Shown piece after piece: positions 40,593 through 49,190 of a stretch of DNA of 64,000 nt. Positions within the stretch are counted from its first letter, which is position 1; each line of letters begins with the position of its first letter. Position numbers and translations under genes: made by a program. Under the pieces are notes generated by a model. That model saw only the letters and a program-made list of their open reading frames with translations, did not search any database and was not told the origin of the DNA. Source of the DNA: Pseudomaricurvus sp033283335 (lineage in GTDB: Bacteria > Pseudomonadota > Gammaproteobacteria > Pseudomonadales > Cellvibrionaceae); assembly GCA_033283335.1 (NCBI GenBank), contig JAWMQP010000002.1:1-64000 (forward strand), in the 5' to 3' direction.

Positions 40593-41908
40593 CGGCTGGC
40601 GGCTTTTACGCCATGCAGTGCGTAAGCGCCAAAGCGCATTTGATGCGGCGCTCCTAATCCCTCGGCGATGAAATCCAGAGCGAAGGTCGGGGTCAGTTTC
40701 TGGCCGTCAAACTCGTAAGCTTTGAAGTACTGCAGGTCAGGGCCAGCGGGCTCCTGCTTGTCCCACTTCGACAGCAGGGAAGACGTGTAGTAAACCCGTG
40801 AACCATCCCAGCTCTGGGAGACCATATTCACCTGGGTACCAATTTTCTTCTCATAGATTTGACGCGCGTTGAAAGGGTCGCTGATATCAAACAAGCGGGT
40901 CATACCATCGTTCCAGGTGTTGACCCACAAGCGCGTATCGTCCTTGGAAATGGAGATGTCCACTGGCAGTGGAATTTTGCTGGCATCGCCAATATCCCCC
41001 ACGGCTTTTGCCTGCCATTCGCCCTGGTCATCTTCGTACACCAGCCACACTTTGGACGTTAACGCCGTGCTGGTAAAACAATAATTATGATCTTTATTCC
41101 AGGCACAGCGAATTTCCAACGGGGCACCTGGCACGTCGAGCACTTTTCTAGGTTGCTTGGCGTGCAGGTCCCAGATCACCATGGTATTACCAAACTGTTG
41201 CATGGCTTGTTCATCGCCCATGACACTGCTCAGTTCCCGCATGTAGTTGTTTTTACCGGCAAAGGAGGAGGTCAGCATCAGGTTTTTACGGGGCAGCACG
41301 CGTAAATCGTAACCGTAGCCATCGGCAAACTGACCGGATTTTGTCGCGCCCCGTAAATCCTTGTCGGTGGGTATCCAGTGGGTGGCCACGTACTCGCCAG
41401 CGTTGGTGTATTCCACCAGCGCGGTGCGACCGCCATTATCATCACTGTTGGACAGACCCGTCAGAATTATACGGCCCGGCAAGGCGTAGTTGGTGTGGGG
41501 CCCGACCACGCCGCCACTCTTCTCGACAAAATCCTCAATGGTTTTGTGCAGGCGGGGGTTGGAAGGATCGCTGTACACATCGAAGATAAAAATTTTGCTG
41601 CTGTCGAGGCCCGATGCCCAGAGAAAACGACGATCATCTGTAAAACCGGAATGATGAGCTTCGTGGCGACCGCCAACGGATAAGCTGGCCACCACTTTAC
41701 CGTATTGATCGGATTTGGGGTTGACGTCCACGGTCACCAATTTGTCCTGGCCATCGCCGACGCCTTCAAGACCCAGTGTCCAGATGTAGACAAAATCTTC
41801 CTGGCCTTCAATCTTGGCCATATAAGGGGACATACAGGTTTCATCGGCGGAAGACAGCGCAGAAAGTAAACTGAGAAAACAAAATGAAATTATCAGATGA
41901 ATTTTCAT
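40589..41908 (-). CDS. mtoX: Methanethiol oxidase MtoX (SBP56 family)
   Basis: A 439-residue periplasmic enzyme of the selenium-binding-protein 56 family, which in bacteria oxidises methanethiol to formaldehyde, hydrogen sulfide and peroxide with a copper centre. Marks are the signal peptide (IISFCFLSLLSALSSADETC), CMSPYMAKIEGQEDFVYIWT near the mature start, GGRHEAHHSGFTDDRRFLWA, SGGVVGPHTNYALPG, and the closing GAPHQMRFGAYALHG. The start at MKIHLIISF has AGGAG 8 bases upstream. It is followed by an overlapping SCO gene. No mauG-like gene is seen, unlike some characterised operons. Confidence 0.93.
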   Translation of the reverse strand: MKIHLIISFCFLSLLSALSSADETCMSPYMAKIEGQEDFVYIWTLGLEGVGDGQDKLVTVDVNPKSDQYGKVVASLSVGGRHEAHHSGFTDDRRFLWASGLDSSKIFIFDVYSDPSNPRLHKTIEDFVEKSGGVVGPHTNYALPGRIILTGLSNSDDNGGRTALVEYTNAGEYVATHWIPTDKDLRGATKSGQFADGYGYDLRVLPRKNLMLTSSFAGKNNYMRELSSVMGDEQAMQQFGNTMVIWDLHAKQPRKVLDVPGAPLEIRCAWNKDHNYCFTSTALTSKVWLVYEDDQGEWQAKAVGDIGDASKIPLPVDISISKDDTRLWVNTWNDGMTRLFDISDPFNARQIYEKKIGTQVNMVSQSWDGSRVYYTSSLLSKWDKQEPAGPDLQYFKAYEFDGQKLTPTFALDFIAEGLGAPHQMRFGAYALHGVKAASR

Positions 41909-42012
41909 TATAAAATCTCCTAATTCGGAAGAGCCCTCAGCCATTTAGAAAGCCCTCAGCCATTTAGGAAGTCTTCAACGTTTATTAGAATAGGGATAGC
42001 AATTCTTAAAGG

Positions 42013-43794
42013 CTAGACGATTGTCATGTTGCTGCCAGTCGCTTCAGGTAAGTCGTTGACGTGCAAGCGGCCAAGACCGTAGCCAATCAGCTGGCGTTGA
42101 TCGTTACTGCCCTGTTGTTGTAGCTTCTGTAATCGATCGAGTAAGCGTCGATCCATGTCCATACCCACTTGTTGCATCAGCTCCAACACTTCAAATATCA
42201 ATAACCACTCCTCGCTGTCGGATAAGGTTTCGATCCAGTGGTTGAGTGTAGCGGTGTCCAGCTGTGCAGCTTGCCGGGCTTCGCGGACTGCCTGGTAGTC
42301 GTGAAACAGAGCCTGGGTTGCTTCATCGTAACTCGGTATCTGGGTGGTGGTGTGTGAGGGTGCCTTGAAGAGGGGAAAACTATCCTGATCCGCACTGCCA
42401 CCGTACACAGAGACGATTGAGTCACCGATCGCCATATCGAATACCCCCCAGGCCGGATCAAACAGCAGATCGCCGTTGGGGGCAGTAACCCGGCACGGTT
42501 CAAACGTCATCACCAGATTTTTTTGATCGCGACGCACAATTTTGGTCAAGCGCCCATTCACCGAGATACCGGAAAGAAAATTCAACTCCACTGCCTGGTC
42601 AATGGCAATGTCGTGTTGCTTTAACTCATCCACGGTGTAGCTGGACAAACAGCGCTCCATGGCTTGCAGACGGCCCACTGGTGTGCCAAAACCCGCATGG
42701 TGAAACTCGGTCCCGTGGTTTTCCAGTTGCTTGGCCCCATAGGCCAGCTGAGTCGGACCCTGGGTTTTTACGTAAGTGACGTTACCCACCGCATCGGTCA
42801 ATAAGTCACACCATTGGCCACTGATTTCAAGGCCGGCACTGGTCACCGCCGTGTTAATGGTTGCAGCGGCAATGGCTTTACGAATGGATTCGGCGTCACC
42901 GCGATTGACGCACATCTGCCGAGCAAACTCCTCCAGAACCTGACTCAGGTGACGGCAATTGCGAGTCACAAACAGTTGCGGTTGTTCGCTGGTGATATCG
43001 TATGGCGTATTGATAGCATCGACTGTTAAGGGTAATTTTTTGACCCGTGCATCGTCGAGGCAATTGACACTCTCACCCAGCGATGACAACAAACCCGCAC
43101 CAAAAATTCGGTAATGGGCGGGTGTCCCTACCAGCCCATATTCCACCGTCCACCAGTGCAGGCGTGACAGCAACGCGGCTTCGGAAGGTTCGTTGTTTGC
43201 GGCGATGGTCTGCTGCAACGTCTGTTCGGCGATGGCAATGCGCTCGGGTGAAGAGGCTGGATTTTCCTTGATGATCGACAGGGCGCGAATCGCTTCATAC
43301 ACCGCCATGTCGCCCTGGCTGGCGATGGTGTGCATCCCCAGCTCGCCAAAACGCTGTAAAAATTCCGCGTAATCCACGTCGATCAAAAACGGCGCGTGAC
43401 CCGCAGATTCGTGCACAATATCCGGCGCAGGGGTGTAAAGCATATGGTCGATGGTGCGTATATCGACCGCAATCACCAACACCCGGTGGGCCTGGAACTC
43501 CATAAAAATCGCCGGCGGCACGAAGCCATCGACCACGACGGCTCGCCAGCCAATGTGACTCAGCCGGTCGTTCATCTCTTCGATTTTGGGGATGCTTTCC
43601 AGATTGATGCCCGTGCGCTCCAGGCCCTGAACGTAGGTTTCCTGGGCGGAATACTGCAAGTTATCTCGCAATTGATGTAGAAGAAAGCGCCAAACCGCCT
43701 GGTCGCGAGGCGTGTAGCGGGCGTAATCCTGCGTGGCGACAAAGGGGCGCAGGTGTGAGGGCAAGCTGTTAATAGTGGCTTGTTGTGACTGCAT
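42013..43794 (-). CDS. Long-form aromatic amino acid hydroxylase (biopterin-dependent)
   Basis: A 593-residue iron enzyme. Residues about 20-320 are the Biopterin_H catalytic domain, with Fe ligands H128 and H133 in PDIVHESAGHAPFL and a glutamate in WWTVEYGLVG. ERTGINLESIPKIEEMNDRL is the usual cofactor-side helix. The remaining roughly 260 residues form a C-terminal extension absent from the short bacterial phenylalanine hydroxylase (about 260-300 residues) and ending in a helical region. Phenylalanine is the likely substrate, but this is not certain. No pterin-recycling gene (phhB) is adjacent. It is transcribed away from the nitronate monooxygenase gene. Confidence 0.88.
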   Translation of the reverse strand: MQSQQATINSLPSHLRPFVATQDYARYTPRDQAVWRFLLHQLRDNLQYSAQETYVQGLERTGINLESIPKIEEMNDRLSHIGWRAVVVDGFVPPAIFMEFQAHRVLVIAVDIRTIDHMLYTPAPDIVHESAGHAPFLIDVDYAEFLQRFGELGMHTIASQGDMAVYEAIRALSIIKENPASSPERIAIAEQTLQQTIAANNEPSEAALLSRLHWWTVEYGLVGTPAHYRIFGAGLLSSLGESVNCLDDARVKKLPLTVDAINTPYDITSEQPQLFVTRNCRHLSQVLEEFARQMCVNRGDAESIRKAIAAATINTAVTSAGLEISGQWCDLLTDAVGNVTYVKTQGPTQLAYGAKQLENHGTEFHHAGFGTPVGRLQAMERCLSSYTVDELKQHDIAIDQAVELNFLSGISVNGRLTKIVRRDQKNLVMTFEPCRVTAPNGDLLFDPAWGVFDMAIGDSIVSVYGGSADQDSFPLFKAPSHTTTQIPSYDEATQALFHDYQAVREARQAAQLDTATLNHWIETLSDSEEWLLIFEVLELMQQVGMDMDRRLLDRLQKLQQQGSNDQRQLIGYGLGRLHVNDLPEATGSNMTIV

Positions 43795-44276
43795 GGCCCT
43801 ACCTCCGGACTCACTGAGCGATGATTACTGAAGGCCTCTTAAAGCTTAGGCCAGTCACATAGGCAATAGTTTATTTTTGGCCACGAGGGCAATCAATCTT
43901 GTCCCAATCTCACTCGTTTGCGGAGCATCTCAAAAATTTGTTGCTTTCGCGCAGGATGCTTTCAGACTGCCGAGACTGTCCTGAATTGGACAAAGAGGCG
44001 CCGATTTTCAGTGTCATTTTTGCCATGAAATCAGCCAAAACCGCTATGGGGCTCCGGATGTGCGGGATTGGTCGAAATCCTCGGAAAACTGGGGTAGAGT
44101 TCGCCCCGTCGTTGGAAAACAGAGGTTTCCGGCATGCTCTGCGGCATAGTCTTGAAAGCGCTCTGTGCGGTGATCACACCGACCAGCATACAGATTAAAC
44201 AAAACCGGTGGCATCCTAAGGCATGTCACCGATTGATGTAATCTCGGCAGTTGTCGAGTTGAGACAGGAAAAAGTA
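43795..44276. other. Gene-free 482-base intergenic region
   Basis: Lies between the divergent hydroxylase and nitronate monooxygenase genes. Short open frames exist but none has a ribosome site or family resemblance. Both gene promoters must be here. I see no strong operator, RNA structure or repeat. Confidence 0.6.
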
Positions 44277-45245
44277 ATGAAGACACGTTTGACGGAAATG
44301 TTAGGTATTGAGTACCCCATTATTTGTGGCGGCATGATGCGCGTGGGTACCGCTGAATTAGCTGCTGCGGTTTCCAACGCCGGTGGTCTGGGCATTATGA
44401 CTGCCCTGACCCAGCCAACTCCCGAACTGCTGAAACAGGAAATTGAAAAGTGCCAGTCCCTGACTGACAAGCCTTTTGGTGTGAACCTGACTGTGGGTGT
44501 GGTGGCCACGCAAATCAACTACGACGACTACGTTGATGTGATTTGTGCAAGCGGTGTCAAAGTGGTTGAAACCGCCGGCCGCAGCCCTGAGCCTTTCATG
44601 GAAAAATTCAACGCCCATGGGATCAAGGTGATTCACAAGTGTGTGGCCGTTCGTCACGCCCTGAAAGCGGAAAAAATCGGTGTCGCCGCAGTGAGCATCG
44701 ACGGTTTTGAATGTGCCGGTCACCCCGGTGAAGAAGACGTGCCCGGTCTGGTCTTGATCCCTGCCGCCGCTAAACAATTGTCCATCCCTGTGGTGGCTTC
44801 TGGAGGCATCGCTGATGGTCGTGGTCTGGTTGCTGCTTTGGCTCTGGGCGCCGAGGGTATCAACATGGGTACCCGTTTCCTGGCGACTCAGGAAGCACCT
44901 GTGCACGAGAACGTGAAAAAAGCCATCGTCGACATGAAAGAAACCGACACCGCGTTGATTTTCCGCAGCTACCGCAACACCGCACGCGTTTATAAGAACG
45001 ACGTGGCGAACAAAGTTCTGGAAGTGGAAAAAGCCGGCGGCGAGTTTGGTGAAGTGCACGAGTACGTTTCCGGTAAAAACCAGGAGAAAGCCTGGACCAC
45101 CGGTGATGTGAATGCGGGCATGGTGACCTTTGGTATGTGTGGCGGCTTGATCGACAGCATCCCAACCTGTCAAGAGCTGATTGACACCATTGTCAGCGAT
45201 GCCAAACAGGTTGTTGCCGAGCGCTTGAACGCTATCGTTGGCTAA
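44277..45245 (+). CDS. Nitronate monooxygenase-like NAD(P)H-dependent flavin enzyme
   Basis: A 322-residue FMN enzyme with a TIM barrel. Start block EMLGIEYPIICGGMMRVGTA, catalytic-side motif GFECAGHPGEEDV with a conserved histidine, and PVVASGGIADGRGLVAALAL followed by GINMGTRFLAT are the family marks. It oxidises propionate-3-nitronate-type substrates or acts as a small flavin reductase; in this branch the physiological substrate is unknown. The start at MKTRLTEM has AGGAA 6 bases before it, while an upstream ATG lacks one. It is followed by a good terminator. Confidence 0.92.
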   Translation: MKTRLTEMLGIEYPIICGGMMRVGTAELAAAVSNAGGLGIMTALTQPTPELLKQEIEKCQSLTDKPFGVNLTVGVVATQINYDDYVDVICASGVKVVETAGRSPEPFMEKFNAHGIKVIHKCVAVRHALKAEKIGVAAVSIDGFECAGHPGEEDVPGLVLIPAAAKQLSIPVVASGGIADGRGLVAALALGAEGINMGTRFLATQEAPVHENVKKAIVDMKETDTALIFRSYRNTARVYKNDVANKVLEVEKAGGEFGEVHEYVSGKNQEKAWTTGDVNAGMVTFGMCGGLIDSIPTCQELIDTIVSDAKQVVAERLNAIVG

Positions 45246-45277
45246 TTAAAGCGGCCAACGCTAACCAGCTTTTTTAT

Positions 45278-45309
45278 AACCAGCCTCCTGCAAAGGGGCT
45301 GGTTTTTTT
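45278..45309 (+). terminator. Rho-independent terminator after nitronate monooxygenase gene
   Basis: An AACCAGCC/GGCTGGTT stem of 8 pairs with an 11-base loop is followed by TTTTT, a strong plus-strand terminator 33 bases after the stop. Confidence 0.88.
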
Positions 45310-45358
45310 ATACCTGTAAAAATTGCGACAGTTTTATAACGCTCTCAGTGGCTGTTGT

Positions 45359-46039
45359 TTAATGCGTATCCGGGTTGTTTGATGCAACGTTTCCGGCCAT
45401 CCCAATCAAGCACAGCGCCACTACCGAAAACAGCACATTGTCCCATGGAGCATTGACAACCCGCAGCGTCATTCCGGAAAAGAGGAGCCACAGCAGTGGT
45501 ATCACAGCCACTAGCCACTGGCCCACTCCGTGGGAAATCAACAAAATAACACCAACAGAGGTAATAGCAGTGGGAGTTGGATGAATGCCAAATGTCTCTG
45601 CCTGGAACCAGGGATGCCCCAGTAATGGAGCGACCAACGGGTACACAAGCAACCCGAATAGTGCTGTCAGCAGGCCGATCACTGCAGGTACTCGTTGCAG
45701 GTTTGCTGGTGGCACAAGCTTCCAATGGGTGATGGCCAGCACCAGGAATAACAACGCCTGGGCCAAAAAAGCCCAACCAATATAATGCCCGGCCCAGTTG
45801 AGCGCTGCATAACGCTGCAGAAAATAGCCGACGCCTACCCATGCCCACAAGGGCGCTAGTAACAGACAGGCGATCCGTGGTCGCTGGTTGATGGCCCAAA
45901 ATAATGACAGGCCTCCCAACAACAATGTCATAAGATGCAAAGGCCAGAAGATCTCGCCGGTGCGTTCCTGCAATCGGTAATAGATTTCCGCTGTGAACGG
46001 AACGAAGTCCTGAAACTGGTAACTGGTCCAATCACTCAT
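45359..46039 (-). CDS. DUF6064-family membrane protein
   Basis: A 226-residue protein with about seven membrane helices. SDWTSYQFQDFVPFTAEIYY at the N-terminus and GWAFLAQALLFLVLAITHWK and HPTPTAITSVGVILLISHG further on fit DUF6064. The HPTPTAITSxG motif is the most conserved region. Function is unknown. It overlaps the aldo-keto reductase upstream by 4 bases (ATGA). An alternative frame on the same strand is open but lacks membrane segments or family likeness. It is the third gene of a coupled trio on this strand. Confidence 0.85.
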   Translation of the reverse strand: MSDWTSYQFQDFVPFTAEIYYRLQERTGEIFWPLHLMTLLLGGLSLFWAINQRPRIACLLLAPLWAWVGVGYFLQRYAALNWAGHYIGWAFLAQALLFLVLAITHWKLVPPANLQRVPAVIGLLTALFGLLVYPLVAPLLGHPWFQAETFGIHPTPTAITSVGVILLISHGVGQWLVAVIPLLWLLFSGMTLRVVNAPWDNVLFSVVALCLIGMAGNVASNNPDTH

Positions 46040-46980
46040 AAAGACGTGATAGTTTGGATCATTCGTTGTCGCTCACGGGCAGAAGGCATGGGGGCATGGC
46101 CGGCGAGCATATTTTCTTTCAAGTGGCTGACCTGGGTGGTGGCCGGAATAGCGCAATTCACCGCTGGGTGGCTGACGATAAATTTCAACAAAAAGTCAGC
46201 CCAGGTCCGGCAGTTGAATTCTTTGGCAGCCCATTCCGGTATTGGCTGCCGGCGCTTGAGATCCTTGATCAGATTGCCCCCGTCGTAGGGGCGGTTGGCA
46301 ATTACGGCGAAGCCTCGCTCCTGCGCTAACGGCAACAAACGACTTTCAACATCGCGATGGGCGATGTTGTAGGTCATCTGCACAAAGTCGATGTCCTCAG
46401 ACATCATAATCTTTTCAATCTCGGCATGGCGCCGACCATGAGATGTGGTGATGCCAATATAATCCAGGACACCAGCGGCTTTCAAATCTCGCAAGGCTGG
46501 CAGGTATTCTCGCCAGTTGGTGAGATTGTGCACCTGAATCAGGTTGAAATGCTTTACTCCCCAGCGTTGCTTCAGTTGCGAAACCTGCTCCGCAGCCGAA
46601 CCGCCCGCCGGACTCCAGATCTTCTCGGCGGAAAATAAGGAAGGTGCTATCCCAAGCCGTTTTAGAGCCTGGCCCATAAAGTCCGGTGCAGAGCCGTACA
46701 TAGGGGATGAATCGATCAGCCCACCCTGATGATCAAAGAACGCCCGCACCACTTCCGCGCGAGCATTGATCAGTTCGGGGTCGCTGCCTACATTGAAGGT
46801 GCGCCAGGTGCCCAGGCCAATCACAGGCAGTGGTTGTAATGTACTGGGAATGGGTTTGGTCAACAGCTTGCCGGATTCGCTTGTTCCCCATGCAACGGGC
46901 AGCAAGGGCGTAGTTACGCCGGCAAGAGTTACGCCGGCAAGTACAAATTTCAGGCTCTGTCGACGCGTGTAGTACATCAT
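46036..46980 (-). CDS. Tat-exported aldo/keto reductase
   Basis: A 314-residue AKR-fold oxidoreductase beginning with a twin-arginine signal (YTRRQSLKFVLAGVTLAGVT). Catalytic elements are the aspartate in GGLIDSSPMYGSAPD, the lysine in SAEKIWSP and a histidine in IQVHNLTN. Export by Tat implies a periplasmic location, although AKRs usually need cytosolic NADPH. How the cofactor is retained is unclear. It lies between two membrane-protein genes with 4-base overlaps on both sides, so the three probably act together. The substrate is unknown. Confidence 0.88.
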   Translation of the reverse strand: MMYYTRRQSLKFVLAGVTLAGVTTPLLPVAWGTSESGKLLTKPIPSTLQPLPVIGLGTWRTFNVGSDPELINARAEVVRAFFDHQGGLIDSSPMYGSAPDFMGQALKRLGIAPSLFSAEKIWSPAGGSAAEQVSQLKQRWGVKHFNLIQVHNLTNWREYLPALRDLKAAGVLDYIGITTSHGRRHAEIEKIMMSEDIDFVQMTYNIAHRDVESRLLPLAQERGFAVIANRPYDGGNLIKDLKRRQPIPEWAAKEFNCRTWADFLLKFIVSHPAVNCAIPATTQVSHLKENMLAGHAPMPSARERQRMIQTITSL

Positions 46981-47399
46981 GTCGGTTTGTCTTTCAGTAA
47001 GCCGTTAGGGGTAATCAACGTGATTAACAGCAGTATAAAACAGGACAGCACAAAGACTTTGTTAATAAACCAATTGGTACGCCAGATGGTCCAGTCCGGT
47101 TCAGAAAGGAATTGGACAAATAAACTGATGATTATGATTATCTCGACGACGGACACCACCAGTGCCAACGTGCGTGTGTAATTCGGGCGTGTCAGCAGTG
47201 CCCAGCCAACCCAGATGTGGGCCATGGGCCAGGCATCCCAATATATGTAGCGTGACCATGGTTCACCATGAGCCAAGGAGTAGCCAATTGGAAACAGGTA
47301 TTTAATAAACAGCGTCCATGCGGCGAGAATAAATAAGGAGTGGGCCAGAAAGGTGATCCAGCAATTCAGACACTGTGATTCTGGACTCGAGGGATTCAT
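46977..47399 (-). CDS. Four-helix membrane protein of unknown function
   Basis: A 140-residue protein with four predicted membrane helices: FLAHSLFILAAWTLFIKYLF, AWPMAHIWVGWALLTRP, TLALVVSVVEIIIIISLFVQ and INKVFVLSCFILLLITLI. The N-terminus carries CxxCW (ESQCLNCWITF), a possible metal or disulfide site. I do not recognise a family. It is first in a trio with the Tat-exported reductase and the DUF6064 protein, coupled by ATGA overlaps. The first codon is ATG at 47399 after a GGAGC-like ribosome site. Confidence 0.75.
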   Translation of the reverse strand: MNPSSPESQCLNCWITFLAHSLFILAAWTLFIKYLFPIGYSLAHGEPWSRYIYWDAWPMAHIWVGWALLTRPNYTRTLALVVSVVEIIIIISLFVQFLSEPDWTIWRTNWFINKVFVLSCFILLLITLITPNGLLKDKPT

Positions 47400-47607
47400 G
47401 GTCAGGCTCCTTGATAACTTATGGCCAATAATAACTCCTGGGCAAGGCTTTCGGTGATTGAAGAAGGTGATTCGTCTTGAGTGCCACTGGAATAAAAAAT
47501 ACGACTTTTATATTTCTATAATTTTTTTGCCTCTGTTCCTATAAGAATTTGGTCTAGGTAGAGACAGACTGACTGAAATATACTCTCGGCTTTATGTTTC
47601 AATTTGG

Positions 47608-48624
47608 GTGTTGCCTGTGACCAAACGTGCGCTGAAATTCATTTCTTTCGCGGGTCTCCTGTGTGTTGCAGGGCTGGCGGGCACCCGCGCATCCGAGATG
47701 TCGGATGAGCGTGCTGGCCTGACTGAACTGGAATTGAATACCAGCAGTTGCATCAAGCGTCTGCAGTCCAGCCAGCAACAAAACTACCCGGATGGTTACA
47801 CCTTGCCGGAGCAGGTGTCACTGATCAGCTGGAACATCTACAAGGCTCAACACCAGAACCTGGCTTCGGATCTTGCAAATTTAAACGACAAAGCTGACAT
47901 CTTATTGTTGCAGGAGGCGTTGTTAAACGACGGCCTGGTCAACCTAAAACCGTTTTGGCGTTTTGCCCCCGGCTATAAAGATGGTGACCAACAGTCCGGG
48001 GTATTAACCTTGAGCCGCTGGCCCGCTACCGTGCACTGTCAGTTTGAGCATCAGGAGCCCTGGTTGCAGACGCCCAAGGCCACCAACATTGTGGAGTACG
48101 TGTTGCACGACGGCCGGCGTCTGCTTGCTGTTAATTTACACGCCATTAATTTTTCCCTCGGTTTGACGGACTATCGCCAGCAATTGGACGATGCCATCGC
48201 GGTCATCAAGCAACATGAGGGGCCAGTGGTGTTTGCCGGCGATCTCAACAGCTGGAGTTTGCGGCGCGGCAAGCTGTTGCAACAACGTCTGCTGTCGTTG
48301 GGATTTGAAGAGGCGACCTTTACGGAAGATAACCGCACCCGGTTTTGGGGACGTCCGCTGGATCACGTCTGGTTGCGTGGGATCAACATCAATCACACCG
48401 AAGTCCCGGTTTTCACCAGCTCCGATCATAATCCATTGCTGGTTCGTTTTGATTTGCATAACGACTCACAGTACAGTGCGAAGCGCGAACGTCACTCAAA
48501 TCCTGCCAACCAAACCGGCGTGGCTGAATCCACTGTGCCAGCACCAAAGGCGGAGATGGTCACCGTGAGTGACGAGACCAAGCGCCGGGGTTATGTCTCT
48601 GTGGACCCACTCACAGCGTTATAG
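47608..48624 (+). CDS. Exported endonuclease/exonuclease/phosphatase-family (EEP) protein
   Basis: A 338-residue EEP-fold hydrolase that may cut DNA, RNA or phosphodiesters. Motifs: ISWNIYKAQ (N), LLLQEALLND (E, metal), VVFAGDLNSWSL (D,N), and SSDHNPLLV (DH catalytic pair). An N-terminal hydrophobic stretch (FISFAGLLCVAGLAGTRAS) looks like a signal peptide, so it should act outside the cytoplasm. The start is GTG at 47608. The last 55 residues after the domain are polar and look unstructured. DUF5329 follows 4 bases after its stop. Confidence 0.88.
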   Translation: MLPVTKRALKFISFAGLLCVAGLAGTRASEMSDERAGLTELELNTSSCIKRLQSSQQQNYPDGYTLPEQVSLISWNIYKAQHQNLASDLANLNDKADILLLQEALLNDGLVNLKPFWRFAPGYKDGDQQSGVLTLSRWPATVHCQFEHQEPWLQTPKATNIVEYVLHDGRRLLAVNLHAINFSLGLTDYRQQLDDAIAVIKQHEGPVVFAGDLNSWSLRRGKLLQQRLLSLGFEEATFTEDNRTRFWGRPLDHVWLRGININHTEVPVFTSSDHNPLLVRFDLHNDSQYSAKRERHSNPANQTGVAESTVPAPKAEMVTVSDETKRRGYVSVDPLTAL

Positions 48625-48628
48625 ACCG

Positions 48629-49048
48629 ATGCTTGCACGCCTGACTGTGCTTAGATGGACGTCGTTTGGAATGTGGTTTCTGAGCCTGATTCTAAGCGCA
48701 GGCGTCGCGGCGTCTGACAAGATCCAAGCGCCTGACACGCATAAACAGACCCAATCGCAACAAGAAATCCACTACCTGATCCAGTTTGTGGCCGACAGCG
48801 GCGCAATCTTCATTCGCAATGGCACTGAGCACAGCGCTAAGGATGCCGCCGATCACCTGGCGATGAAATATCGTCGCGCATCACGATACGCTAAAACCGC
48901 CGAAGACTTTATCGATAACCTGGCCAGTAAAAGTTCGATTACCAGAAGACCCTATACTGTGGTGACGATCGGCGGTGAAAAACTGTCAGCCAGGGATTGG
49001 TTGTACTCTGCCCTTGGGGATTATCGGGACAGCCAGCGTCCACCCTGA
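48629..49048 (+). CDS. DUF5329-family exported protein
   Basis: A 139-residue protein of unknown function. A hydrophobic N-terminal segment (RWTSFGMWFLSLILSAGVAA) is followed by the DUF5329 core EIHYLIQFVADSGAIFIRNG, then TEHSAKDAADHLAMKYRRAS and AEDFIDNLASKSS. The start at 48629 is preferred to an earlier in-frame ATG that lies inside the EEP gene. It lies 4 bases after that gene, so both are likely cotranslated, and a shared periplasmic job is plausible. No catalytic site is evident. Confidence 0.85.
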   Translation: MLARLTVLRWTSFGMWFLSLILSAGVAASDKIQAPDTHKQTQSQQEIHYLIQFVADSGAIFIRNGTEHSAKDAADHLAMKYRRASRYAKTAEDFIDNLASKSSITRRPYTVVTIGGEKLSARDWLYSALGDYRDSQRPP

Positions 49049-49110
49049 CGGCGTGAGATTGGAGTGGGGGTAAGGCAATACAGCGTGACTGGAGCAGTCC
49101 ATAGCTATAG

Positions 49111-49133
49111 AAAAGCCCCTGCACTGGCAGGGG
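49111..49133 (-). terminator. Terminator of the Pat-type acetyltransferase gene
   Basis: On the minus strand, CCCCTGC/GCAGGGG with a 4-base loop is followed by CTTTTCT, 58 bases beyond the stop of the acyltransferase gene. Confidence 0.65.
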
Positions 49134-49190
49134 AACGGGCTGAGGAGCCTTATGCCAAAGTGTTTAAATGATGCCGATTTGGCACAGTCC

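Noticed and set aside
43899..44198. 99-residue frame between the hydroxylase and nitronate monooxygenase genes
   Set aside because: No ribosome site, no recognisable domain, and residue mix typical of chance translation.
45345..46031. 228-residue frame on the minus strand overlapping DUF6064 gene
   Set aside because: It is the out-of-frame reading of the membrane protein. DUF6064 has clear helices, a family motif and 4-base coupling to the gene upstream.
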